Shown here: piece by piece, positions 56,792 to 64,000 of the stretch
How the letters are laid out: each line of letters starts with the position of its first letter
Numbering within the stretch: the first letter of the stretch is position 1
DNA from: Candidatus Atribacteria bacterium
GTDB lineage: Bacteria > Atribacterota > Phoenicimicrobiia > Phoenicimicrobiales > Stramentimicrobiaceae
DNA length: 64,000 nt
Assembly (NCBI GenBank): GCA_018402425.1
Contig: JAGYIZ010000006.1
Location: 1-64,000 of the forward strand
Direction: 5' to 3'
Notes under the pieces: generated by a model
The model's input: the letters and a program-made list of their open reading frames with translations, nothing else
The model's database searches: none
What the model was told of the DNA's origin: nothing
Program-made: the position numbers and the translations under genes

Positions 56792-58579
56792 ATGCCTATT
56801 AAGTATCTGAATGGGAAACGTTTATATTATGCTTTTCTTTCCGGTGCCCGGGAAATAATCCGACAAAAAGACCAGTTGAACAAAATTAATGTATTCCCCG
56901 TCCCGGACGGAGATACAGGAACCAATCTGGCTTCTACGGTTAATAATATGCTGCAGGAAGTCAAGGCTTCAAAAAATGTAGATTTAACTCTGCAATCCTT
57001 AGCTGATGCAGCATTATCAGGAGCACGGGGAAATTCAGGTATAATTTTTGCTCAATTTTTTAATGGCTGGGCCAATGCCGTCGGGGAACGAAAAACATTA
57101 TCTATTCAAACCTTTGGAGAATCGGTAAAGGCTGCGGTACCCTCTGTTTATAATGCTATCCTTAATCCGGTAGAAGGAACCATGATTTCGGTTATTAAAA
57201 TATGGGCTCAGTCTGTATATGATATGAAGAACAAGACCCATGATTTTAGCGATGTTTTTAATTCTGCTTTACTAAAAGCCAGAGAAGCCCTTGAAAATAC
57301 ACCCAATCAACTAAAAGTACTTCATGATGCACAAGTAGTGGATGCCGGCGCAAAGGGCTTTGTTCATCTATTGGAAGGAATGGCTCAGTTTATTCGGTCG
57401 GGTAATTTAAGAGAAATCATTCAAGAACATGAGCAATTTATTGATAAAGTCGAACCTATGGCAGAAAGTAAAACAGATTTAAGCTATCGTTACTGTACAG
57501 AATCTATGCTAACGGGAATGAAGGCAGAAAAAATAACCCGGTTAAAAGACCAACTAAAAAACTTAGGCAATTCAATTATCGTTGCTGGGAATAATAAAAA
57601 AATGCGAATTCATATCCATACTAACGAACCTGCCAATGTTTTTTACCAACTTAAAGAATATGGAAATATTATAAATCCAAAAGTAGATGACATGAAAAAA
57701 CAATATGGCGCATCGCACGAAAAGCATGCTTCCATTGCTTTGGTTACTGATTCGATTGCTGATATACCAACAGCATTACTTGATTACTATAATATTCATG
57801 TGTTACCTATTTCTATTTTCTTTGGGAATAATGAATTTTTAGATAAAACGACTATTGCTGCTGAAAAATTTCATCAACTGGTAGAAAAAACAGTACAATT
57901 CCCTACCAGTTCTCAACCCAGTGTTAAAAATGCTGAAAATCTTTTATTATTTCTCTCTAGCTATTATAATTCAGTGATTGCTTTAATGGTATCAGGCAAA
58001 ATCAGCGGTACCTTGAATTCCGTCTATCAGGCTGCCCAAAAATTACAAGATGACGGATATAAAATTGATGTAATCGACTCCAAATTAAATTCCGGCGCAC
58101 AGGGGCTATTAGTTCAAAAAACTGCGGAACTTATTGAATCGGGATTAAACCATGAAGAAGTAGTTAAAAAAATCCAATATTTAATTCCCAGAGTAAAAAT
58201 TATGGTCAGTGTGGCTAATTTTAAATATATGGTTCAATCAGGAAGAGTCAGCCCACTAAAGGGACTGCTGGCTAAATTTCTCAATTTGAAACCCATTGTT
58301 TCTTTGGACAAAGACGGAAAAGGAGTTGCCTTTGCCAAAGCATTCAGTCGAAGGGCAAACTTTAATAAAATTATGAATATCATTCGGGAAAACCATCAGA
58401 AAAACCCTATTACCCGTTATTGTATTGTACATTCCCAGGTACCCGAATTGGCAGAAAAATATAGGCAATCTCTTGTGAAAATACTTCAGTTGGAACCACA
58501 ATACATTGAAGAAGTTTCCTCAGTGGTCGCTATGGCCTCAGGAAAAGGTGCGGTGGGTGTCTGTATTATGAGTGAATAA
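56792..58579 (+). CDS. DAK2-DegV fusion (fatty-acid kinase FakA / FakB type)
   Basis: 595 residues. Residues ~1-200 are a DAK2 domain with nucleotide/metal motif 'PVPDGDTGTNLASTV' (36-50) and 'SGARGNSGIIFAQFFNG' (76-92), as in FakA. A middle linker domain follows (~225-300). Residues ~314-595 are a DegV/FakB fatty-acid-binding domain: 'ALVTDSIADIP', 'HVLPISIFFG', 'TSSQPSV' and 'LMVSGKISGTLNSVYQAAQ'. In many Firmicutes these are separate proteins that phosphorylate exogenous fatty acids; here one polypeptide carries kinase and carrier. Cytoplasmic. Monocistronic, with plausible co-transcription into DUF1295 (52 bases downstream). Confidence 0.87.
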   Translation: MPIKYLNGKRLYYAFLSGAREIIRQKDQLNKINVFPVPDGDTGTNLASTVNNMLQEVKASKNVDLTLQSLADAALSGARGNSGIIFAQFFNGWANAVGERKTLSIQTFGESVKAAVPSVYNAILNPVEGTMISVIKIWAQSVYDMKNKTHDFSDVFNSALLKAREALENTPNQLKVLHDAQVVDAGAKGFVHLLEGMAQFIRSGNLREIIQEHEQFIDKVEPMAESKTDLSYRYCTESMLTGMKAEKITRLKDQLKNLGNSIIVAGNNKKMRIHIHTNEPANVFYQLKEYGNIINPKVDDMKKQYGASHEKHASIALVTDSIADIPTALLDYYNIHVLPISIFFGNNEFLDKTTIAAEKFHQLVEKTVQFPTSSQPSVKNAENLLLFLSSYYNSVIALMVSGKISGTLNSVYQAAQKLQDDGYKIDVIDSKLNSGAQGLLVQKTAELIESGLNHEEVVKKIQYLIPRVKIMVSVANFKYMVQSGRVSPLKGLLAKFLNLKPIVSLDKDGKGVAFAKAFSRRANFNKIMNIIRENHQKNPITRYCIVHSQVPELAEKYRQSLVKILQLEPQYIEEVSSVVAMASGKGAVGVCIMSE

Positions 58580-58630
58580 TTAAATTACTATAGGTTTTTT
58601 ACATTTCCTACAAAAAAGGAGGAATATTAA

Positions 58631-59425
58631 ATGCTTTCTATTTTTCTTCCCTCTGTTATTCTTATTTTTATTTATTTTACTATCTTTTTTGTTATTGCAC
58701 AAATCATGAAGAATAATTCTATTGTAGATATAGGTTGGGGGTTGGGCTTTATTCTGATCGCTCTATATACTTTCTTTTTTTCGGAGGTAATTACTGCAAA
58801 AAGCATACTTGTCACCTTGTTGGTATTGATCTGGGGCTCCCGACTATCCTATCATATTCTAAAAAGAAACTGGGGCAAGCCGGAAGATTTTCGATATGCC
58901 AAATGGCGTAAAGAATGGGGAAAATGGCTATTTATACGTGGTTTTTTTCAGATATTCATGCTGCAAGGATTGCTTATGTTAATTATTGCTTCACCAATAA
59001 TATTTATTAATTATTCCCATCAGGCGGGATTACAGTTATTAGACTATCTGGGGGCACTTATCTGGATAACAGGATATCTCTTTGAATCAATCGGAGACTA
59101 CCAGCTAGCTCAATTTATCCGGAAACCGGAAAACAAAGGGAAGATTATGAAATACGGGTTATGGCGATACACTCGTCATCCCAACTATTTCGGTGAAGCA
59201 ACCATGTGGTGGGGAATCTATATTATTGCCTTATCATTGCCTAATAGTTTTTGGCTTATCATCAGTCCTTTAACCATTACAATACTTTTACTTTACGTCT
59301 CTGGAGTGCCAATGTTAGAAAAGAAATTTGCCGATGATCCAAAGTTTCAGGAATATGCCCGGGAAACATCAAAATTTTTTCCCTGGTTTCCCAAAATATC
59401 AGAAGAGACTAAGGAGGAGGATTGA
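58631..59425 (+). CDS. DUF1295 family membrane protein (steroid-5-alpha-reductase-like)
   Basis: 264 residues, about seven membrane segments. '[14 protein letters not shown]' near the start and '[20 protein letters not shown]' then '[10 protein letters not shown]' mark DUF1295; the C-terminal '[20 protein letters not shown]' is the isoprenylcysteine methyltransferase/steroid reductase-like NAD(P)H-binding end. Function in bacteria is not settled; lipid or sterol-like substrate is plausible. A 'aaaaggagg' ribosome-binding site is 10 bases upstream. Confidence 0.85.
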   Translation: MLSIFLPSVILIFIYFTIFFVIAQIMKNNSIVDIGWGLGFILIALYTFFFSEVITAKSILVTLLVLIWGSRLSYHILKRNWGKPEDFRYAKWRKEWGKWLFIRGFFQIFMLQGLLMLIIASPIIFINYSHQAGLQLLDYLGALIWITGYLFESIGDYQLAQFIRKPENKGKIMKYGLWRYTRHPNYFGEATMWWGIYIIALSLPNSFWLIISPLTITILLLYVSGVPMLEKKFADDPKFQEYARETSKFFPWFPKISEETKEED

Positions 59426-59426
59426 G

Positions 59427-59768
59427 TTGAAAATAGGCAAAATCATGTCTTTGATAGGTACAATGATTATGGGTTTTTCTATCATCTATGGGCTAATCCT
59501 GGGAGACTTTACTGGTGAAGGCAGTATCCTTTTATCATTATTATGGGGTAAAATCACTTTAATTGATATCTATATTAGTTTTTTCATTTTTACAGCCTGG
59601 ATTATTTACCGGGAAAGTAATCTTGCTCACTCCCTGGTTTGGTTTATTCTGATGATGGTACTGGGAAGCTTTACAGCCTGCCTTTATTTATTTCTAGTTT
59701 TTCGTCAATCAGAAGGAAATTGGCAAAAATTTTGGTATGGTAATCGTCTTGTAAGAACTGAACAGTAA
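59427..59768 (+). CDS. DUF1475-like small membrane protein
   Basis: 113 residues starting at a TTG (59427-59429), chosen because a near-perfect 'aaggaggagg' lies 6 bases before it and the frame otherwise overlaps the previous gene for 100 bases without protein-like sequence. Three hydrophobic helices (~6-22, 38-54, 60-82); 'WIIYRESNLAHSLVWFILMM' and 'GSFTACLYLFLVFRQ' resemble DUF1475. It follows DUF1295 by one base, so the two are surely co-translated and may act together in the membrane. Confidence 0.75.
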   Translation: MKIGKIMSLIGTMIMGFSIIYGLILGDFTGEGSILLSLLWGKITLIDIYISFFIFTAWIIYRESNLAHSLVWFILMMVLGSFTACLYLFLVFRQSEGNWQKFWYGNRLVRTEQ

Positions 59769-59916
59769 TAATAAAAATAATTCACAATTTTATTATACAT
59801 CTCATTATAATCTAAAAAACCAAGTACAGTTTTCTAGATTATTAAAAAATATATTTATTAGTATTTTTTAAAATAAAATATAATACTTTGTGATATACGA
59901 AAGGAATTTATCTGTT

Positions 59917-60024
59917 ATGTTAGAGGCAGCTCCTCCTTCGACCAAGGAATGTCCTTTTTGTTTTACTATGATTCCAATTAAGGCAAAACGGTGTCCAAAC
60001 TGTACAACTGAATTGGCCAAATAG
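59917..60024 (+). CDS. 35-residue zinc-ribbon protein resembling the MscL C-terminal tail
   Basis: ATG at 59917 preceded by 'gaaaggaat' about 10 bases upstream; 35 residues ending at a TAG at 60022-60024. The sequence '[18 protein letters not shown]' then 'PNCTTEL' has two CxxC pairs (Cys12, Cys15, Cys26, Cys29) and closely resembles the rubredoxin-like tail of large-conductance mechanosensitive channels in many bacteria. No channel part is in front; the upstream ~150 bases encode nothing similar. Either a stand-alone mini zinc ribbon or a relic of mscL. It is followed by a terminator. Confidence 0.6.
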   Translation: MLEAAPPSTKECPFCFTMIPIKAKRCPNCTTELAK

Positions 60025-60057
60025 AATATTCTTTATATTTTTTAAATCAATTTTATT

Positions 60058-60092
60058 TTAAATAGGTCAGTAAAAATACTGACCTATTTAAT
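60058..60092. terminator. Bidirectional terminator between convergent genes
   Basis: Perfect stem 'aaataggtcagta' / 'tactgacctattt' with a small AAAA-type loop, A-rich on the left and T-rich on the right. It ends the zinc-ribbon gene (+) and the lipocalin operon (-). Confidence 0.85.
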
Positions 60093-60109
60093 TTATTTAC
60101 TATTCAATA

Positions 60110-60664
60110 CTAGTTATCACAAATCTGCTGGGTCACTTCAATTTTTTCTACATCATAACCCCAGTCTTCTGCCTGTTGAATAAGCATATCATAAGTTGCC
60201 GGGTCCATTTGGGGTGTTCGGGATAAAATCCATAAGAATTTATAATTTTTCCCGGTAACCATGGCATAGGAATAGTCTTCCTCATCCAGAGCAATAATAT
60301 TATATTGGCTGGAAATAATTGGGAAAAAACTGACTTTTAGCTGTCCCGGTTCTTCAGGATTCGGAATCCAGGCAGTTCCGGTAATTTTATCTAATTTACC
60401 ATCTGGTGTGCTCTGGAAACCTTGATTAATTACCTCAATTTTGCCATCTTCCAGCAAATTGTAAGTTGCTGTTACACATACTAAATCATTGGCAAACCAG
60501 GTAGGCAAACTGGCAATTTCATACCAGACTCCCGCATATCTTTCCAAATCTACCTGATCAACTGTTTGAATATTATCCAAAACTGGTGAACCAATAATAG
60601 CACAGCCACTAATCAATGAAGAAACTAAAATCAATACCACAAAATAATAAATTTTCCTGTTCAT
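60110..60664 (-). CDS. blc: Lipocalin-family lipoprotein (Blc-like)
   Basis: 184 residues with a lipoprotein signal ending 'SLISGC' (lipid-modified Cys21). The mature barrel has 'YAGVWYEIASLPTWFANDLV' (GxWYE motif at 45-49), 'CVTATYNLLEDGKIEVINQG', 'KVSFFPIISSQYNIIALD' and 'FLWILSRTP', the Blc signature. Binds lysophospholipids or fatty acids at the membrane and helps envelope repair. The start overlaps the previous gene by 4 bases (ATGA). Confidence 0.88.
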   Translation of the reverse strand: MNRKIYYFVVLILVSSLISGCAIIGSPVLDNIQTVDQVDLERYAGVWYEIASLPTWFANDLVCVTATYNLLEDGKIEVINQGFQSTPDGKLDKITGTAWIPNPEEPGQLKVSFFPIISSQYNIIALDEEDYSYAMVTGKNYKFLWILSRTPQMDPATYDMLIQQAEDWGYDVEKIEVTQQICDN

Positions 60665-61248
60665 TTAATTACCTCCTTATAAGGTTCTACTTCTTGAATT
60701 AACTCTTTCCAAAATTTCTTTCTCTTTTCAGATTCCGGTGGTTCTTTAACCGGCAGTTCAAAAAAAGGAGCAGTTACTCCCTCTTTATGTAATTCTTCTG
60801 ATAATATTTCTGCCATAATACCCATTAAAACTGGTTCATCGGACTTTGGGTTATCTACAGGATTGGGTGATTCGGTATTATATCTATTGACTTTGTGTTT
60901 TCCCCAATGAATTCCGCAAGTTGGACTATTTTCCAGACCAATGAATCCAATTAAACGGTAATTACTTCTGATAAATTCCCGTACCATTAACATAGGAACT
61001 TTTAAAAGTTCTTTGCAATGATTTCGAAAAAAAATATTGTCGTACTGTTGACGACCCTGTGGATTGCGTTTTAAACCCATAGCAGTAGTTTCCGGGCAGG
61101 GATATTGAATAATTCCAACCTTCCTATCCATTAGATAGTTCATTAGTTCATGCGATAAAGGAAAATTTTGTCCAAGAATATGAACCCGACAATAAGGATT
61201 GACCAGGCATTGGGCAATCAAGATAATTTTACGGTCTTTTTTACTCAT
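60661..61248 (-). CDS. DUF523-like cysteine-containing protein
   Basis: 195 residues. Conserved Cys14 and Cys20 ('IAQCLVNPYCRV'), Cys51 in 'GIIQYPCPE' and Cys111 in 'ENSPTCGIHWG' follow the DUF523 layout (Cys near N-terminus, P-C-P-E, S-P-S/T-C-G). Members of that group include 2-thiouracil desulfurase-like Fe-S proteins and unknowns. Function here unknown. It precedes and overlaps the lipocalin gene, so both form an operon. Confidence 0.65.
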   Translation of the reverse strand: MSKKDRKIILIAQCLVNPYCRVHILGQNFPLSHELMNYLMDRKVGIIQYPCPETTAMGLKRNPQGRQQYDNIFFRNHCKELLKVPMLMVREFIRSNYRLIGFIGLENSPTCGIHWGKHKVNRYNTESPNPVDNPKSDEPVLMGIMAEILSEELHKEGVTAPFFELPVKEPPESEKRKKFWKELIQEVEPYKEVIK

Positions 61249-61312
61249 CGTTTTTTTCTTCCTTCCTAAACATAAAATTATTTTGTAATTAAAAATAACT
61301 ATGTTGGTGAAC

Positions 61313-62107
61313 TTATCTGAGATTAACAGTTTTTAATTTATCCTGTTGGCATAACTTGCAATATTCAGGTGCAACGGACAACCATTCTTTATCTTCATCT
61401 TCATGTTTATTATAAAAGTCTTTTACAATCTCCCCGTCAAGCATTTCCACTACCCGATTAGATTTGGCAGCAATATGTCGCTCATGGGTAATAATTAAAA
61501 AACTCGTTCCCATATCCTGATTAATTTTCTTTAATAAACCGAATACCTGGTCTGTATTGGAGGAATCCAGATTTCCGGTAGGTTCATCTGCCAGAATCAG
61601 AGATGGTTCATTAATGAGTGAACGGGCGATAGCTACCCGTTGTTGCTGACCGCCCGAAAGATTGTTGCCCTTATTATTCATTCTCTCTTTGAGTCCAACC
61701 AATTCCAGTAATTCTTTTGCTCTTTTAACTTTCTTAGCCGATGTTAGTTGATGTTTAATCCAGGTCGGCATCAAAACATTTTCCAGAGCAGTAAATTCTT
61801 TTAGCAAAAAATGAAACTGAAAGATAAAACCAACATGCTGATTTCTAAATTCTGCCAATTGATTTTGGTTCATCTTTTCCAATGATTTTCCCTCAAAAAA
61901 AATTTCTCCCACAGTTGGTTTATCCAGGGCACCCAATATATTAGCCAAGGTTGTTTTGCCACACCCCGAAGGTCCTATCAAGGTAATAAATTCATTTTGT
62001 CTCAATTTAAAATTTAATCCCTTTAAGGCTACAGTTTGGATAACCTTACCATAAATTTTTTTGACATCTTTTGCTTCTAATAAAATATTATCCCTATTAT
62101 CAGGCAT
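61313..62107 (-). CDS. ABC exporter ATP-binding protein (LolD/MacB type)
   Basis: 264 residues: Walker A 'GPSGCGKTT' (45-53), Q-loop '[19 protein letters not shown]', signature '[15 protein letters not shown]' (150-164), Walker B '[12 protein letters not shown]', 'ITHERHIA'. The '[10 protein letters not shown]' and '[14 protein letters not shown]' patterns place it in the LolD/MacB/FtsE group. It has an unusual C-terminal tail of ~35 residues with a CxxC pair ('[10 protein letters not shown]'). Overlaps the permease gene by 8 bases. Powers lipoprotein, peptide or toxin export together with its neighbours. Confidence 0.88.
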   Translation of the reverse strand: MPDNRDNILLEAKDVKKIYGKVIQTVALKGLNFKLRQNEFITLIGPSGCGKTTLANILGALDKPTVGEIFFEGKSLEKMNQNQLAEFRNQHVGFIFQFHFLLKEFTALENVLMPTWIKHQLTSAKKVKRAKELLELVGLKERMNNKGNNLSGGQQQRVAIARSLINEPSLILADEPTGNLDSSNTDQVFGLLKKINQDMGTSFLIITHERHIAAKSNRVVEMLDGEIVKDFYNKHEDEDKEWLSVAPEYCKLCQQDKLKTVNLR

Positions 62108-63293
62108 TTCTAATCACCTCGATAGGATTTAATTTAGCCGAACTATTAGCAGGAATAACAGCAGATACAATACAGGCAATAGTAGTTATGATGATGATAA
62201 ATATGATTTGAGATAATTGTACCTCAATAGAAAAAACACTTACAAAATTTGTAAAAACATTAATTAATAAAATTCCCAGTGCTGTGCCGGATAAAGCCCC
62301 CAAAAATCCCAGGATAGCTCCCTGAAAGATAAATATCATTCGTGCACTATTATTTTTAATACCAAGCGCCTTTAAAATACCAAGCTCACGGGAACGCTGA
62401 ATAACCGAAATTCCCAGAACGCTGGAAATTCCTAAAGTTACCGCCAACAAAACAAATATCTGAATAATATAATTTGATACACTTTGACTACTTAAGGCAT
62501 TCAATAACTGGGCATTCTGTTCTTTCCAATTTTCCACTATTAAGCCACCCAGCTGAAAAGATAATTCACGACTGATCCGATCAGCAGCGAAAACATCATT
62601 TATTTGTAGTTCAATTCTTGAAATATAGTCTTCCTTATCCAACAATTTTTGGGCCCTCTTTAAATCAATAAAAATCCAATTACTGTTGATTGATTGGTTC
62701 TCAAAATCAAATATTCCCTGAATACTAAATCTTTCACGGACATTATTGGCTAAAGCAATTAATACTACATCTCCCGGATTAAGCTTAAAATCTTCTGCCA
62801 GTTCTTTCCCAATAATAATCTGATTTCCTTCCAGGATATCACTTCCCTTAATAATGCGTTCTGAAATTTGATAAATTGCGTTGGCTCGATCCAGCTCCAC
62901 TCCTCTTAACAATACCGAAGTATCTTCTCCGCCTTTCACTAAAAATCCATTTCCATCCAGTACTGGAGATATGGCAGTAAAATAACTGTTATTTTCCAAA
63001 CTAGTTAAAACGGGACGCCAATCCTGAAAATCAGCTGTCTTAGCCAGTTGACTTTCAATCAGCCCAAAACGGGAAACCTGTCTAATGTCTCTGAAAATAT
63101 CACTGCTTTCACTGATGGTAATATGGGCACTATTGCCCAAGGTTTGTTCAATCAGATTTGATTGCAGACTGGTAATAATAGCCCCAATAAAAATAATAAC
63201 AGACACACCAACTGCAATACCGATTACAATAAATAAAGATTGGTTTCTTCCTTCTATCAAAAATCTTAAGGCAACTCGCAAGGAGAAAAGCAT
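62100..63293 (-). CDS. ABC exporter permease (FtsX/LolC/MacB type)
   Basis: 397 residues with four membrane helices: one near ~18-40 after 'MLFSLRVALRFLIEGRNQSL', then a ~230-residue extracytoplasmic MacB-PCD domain ('LRGVELDRANAIYQI'), and three C-terminal helices in the FtsX domain ('VLGISVIQRSRELGILKALG' coupling segment). Partner of the ATPase downstream; adaptor gene upstream. Confidence 0.88.
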   Translation of the reverse strand: MLFSLRVALRFLIEGRNQSLFIVIGIAVGVSVIIFIGAIITSLQSNLIEQTLGNSAHITISESSDIFRDIRQVSRFGLIESQLAKTADFQDWRPVLTSLENNSYFTAISPVLDGNGFLVKGGEDTSVLLRGVELDRANAIYQISERIIKGSDILEGNQIIIGKELAEDFKLNPGDVVLIALANNVRERFSIQGIFDFENQSINSNWIFIDLKRAQKLLDKEDYISRIELQINDVFAADRISRELSFQLGGLIVENWKEQNAQLLNALSSQSVSNYIIQIFVLLAVTLGISSVLGISVIQRSRELGILKALGIKNNSARMIFIFQGAILGFLGALSGTALGILLINVFTNFVSVFSIEVQLSQIIFIIIITTIACIVSAVIPANSSAKLNPIEVIRNA

Positions 63294-63313
63294 TCAACTT
63301 CCTTTCATATCTT

Positions 63314-64000
63314 TTAATCTTTTAAAACAACTTCCATACCATTCTCTAATCCTGCCGGATCAAGAATAATTTCATTCAATTTAACACCTTCAATTATTCT
63401 AATTTCCTGCGCATTTGGATTATCAATAATAACACTTCTCTTTTCTGCTCTTCCATCAAGAATGGAAAAAACAAAATAATTTCCTTCATCACTTACTATA
63501 TATTCCTGAGGAATAACCAGAGAACCGGGATATTCAGCGTAAACAATTTCACAGCGAACCGTCATATTCTTAATTAAATAATCATTGTCTCCAATCAATT
63601 TTACTTTTATCTTCACTGTCCCTTTATTAGGGTCCACCGAAGGAGCAATATAACTTATCTTACCTTCTATCCTGTTTTCGGAGGAAAATTCAGTTGATAC
63701 AAATACTGGCTGATTAAGGTTTATACGCGATATATTTCTCTCATCCAATTCAATTTCTATATATTTACCGTTTTTCTCTGCCATAGTATAAAGGTTCTCT
63801 CCTATCATGGCATATTCCCCTAAAGATTTGTATTGTTCAATAATAATACCGTTAATTGGAGAAAGAATGGTGTGTTTATCCAATCTATTTTTTAGAAGAT
63901 CAATTCGGGCTTGGGCTGATTTCATTTCTGCCAAAGCAGTTTCTCTTTTTGCACCACCTTCGGCGCAGGATTCCATGAATTTTTTTTGAATTTCAGTTGT
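63314..64000 (-). CDS. Membrane-fusion (HlyD/RND-type) adaptor protein, truncated by window edge
   Basis: The frame is open to the window's end, so the N-terminus is outside. Visible: the end of a coiled-coil hairpin ('ALAEMKSAQARIDLLKNRLD'), a lipoyl-like half-motif 'TILSPINGIIIEQYKSLGEY', a beta-barrel ('QPVFVSTEFSSENRIEGKIS') and the membrane-proximal domain ('SLVIPQEYIVSDEGNYFVFS'). This is the MacA-like adaptor of the three-gene exporter, linking permease to the outer envelope. The intact coiled coil suggests a diderm envelope. Confidence 0.85.
   Translation of the reverse strand, partial: TTEIQKKFMESCAEGGAKRETALAEMKSAQARIDLLKNRLDKHTILSPINGIIIEQYKSLGEYAMIGENLYTMAEKNGKYIEIELDERNISRINLNQPVFVSTEFSSENRIEGKISYIAPSVDPNKGTVKIKVKLIGDNDYLIKNMTVRCEIVYAEYPGSLVIPQEYIVSDEGNYFVFSILDGRAEKRSVIIDNPNAQEIRIIEGVKLNEIILDPAGLENGMEVVLKD

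Noticed and set aside
1-64000. tRNA, rRNA or riboswitch genes
   Set aside because: No cloverleaf with anticodon or conserved rRNA stretches were recognised by eye; absence is not proven.

Overview
The window is AT-rich DNA from a bacterium that is probably anaerobic and uncultured. The gene content mixes Firmicutes-like, Thermotogae-like and candidate-phylum genes: a three-gene acyl-CoA dehydratase activase cluster, DUF3160, a MEMO-CapA fusion, a DAK2-DegV fusion, a CoA-disulfide-reductase-like flavoprotein and lipoate synthesis. An Atribacterota-like lineage would fit, but there is no rRNA or marker gene here, so this is inference. I recognised no rRNA, tRNA or CRISPR array.

Layout. (1) Bases 1-13.4 kb are an accessory island of toxin-antitoxin and abortive-infection modules, almost all broken: AbiEi/AbiEii remnant, MNT nucleotidyltransferase, Fic, HepT/MntA, RhuM-Fic, HicAB, a second AbiE pair, an unknown ~645-residue protein split by a frameshift, and a RelE/AbrB-type pair. 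Several families of short dispersed repeats separate them. (2) 14-18.4 kb carries asparaginase, a DUF3159 membrane protein, a flavin split-barrel protein and a secreted MEMO-CapA fusion. (3) 18.5-24.3 kb is a second decay zone: a shattered 2.5 kb DUF3160 gene, lipoprotein remnants, a transglutaminase-like remnant and a broken VapBC pair. (4) 24.5-34.4 kb is mostly intact metabolism: the activase operon, psuK-psuG, lipB-lipA, a methyltransferase and a ferredoxin-reductase-like flavoprotein. (5) 34.6-36.4 kb is a decaying aldolase/2-hydroxyacid dehydrogenase pair. (6) 36.8-48.8 kb holds pcm, a CoA-disulfide-reductase-like protein, a metallo-hydrolase, a 3D-domain protein, ogt, a GltS-like carrier, cinA and a dipeptide ABC transporter whose binding-protein gene (49.8-51.4 kb) is dead. 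(7) 51.8-64 kb holds an ASCH-domain protein, MATE and EamA transporters, GNAT, DAK2-DegV, DUF1295, a 35-residue zinc-ribbon gene resembling the MscL tail, lipocalin, a DUF523-like protein, and a LolD/MacB-type ABC exporter with its adaptor running off the end.

Frameshifts and stops are concentrated in accessory genes, while nearly all of the housekeeping genes are open. That argues for real decay rather than random sequencing error, although assembly error cannot be excluded for single-base cases. In two toxin-antitoxin modules the toxin frame is open while the antitoxin frame is broken.

The most distinctive non-coding signals are a four-copy MITE-like family with conserved hairpin ends (36.6, 43.1, 49.5 and 54.4 kb), a ~130-180 bp repeat family in four copies (one split by an array of a second repeat), a perfect 25-bp hairpin at 15.2 kb with a degenerate copy at 22.4 kb, and two degenerate copies of one short coding sequence at 4.7 and 7.5 kb.
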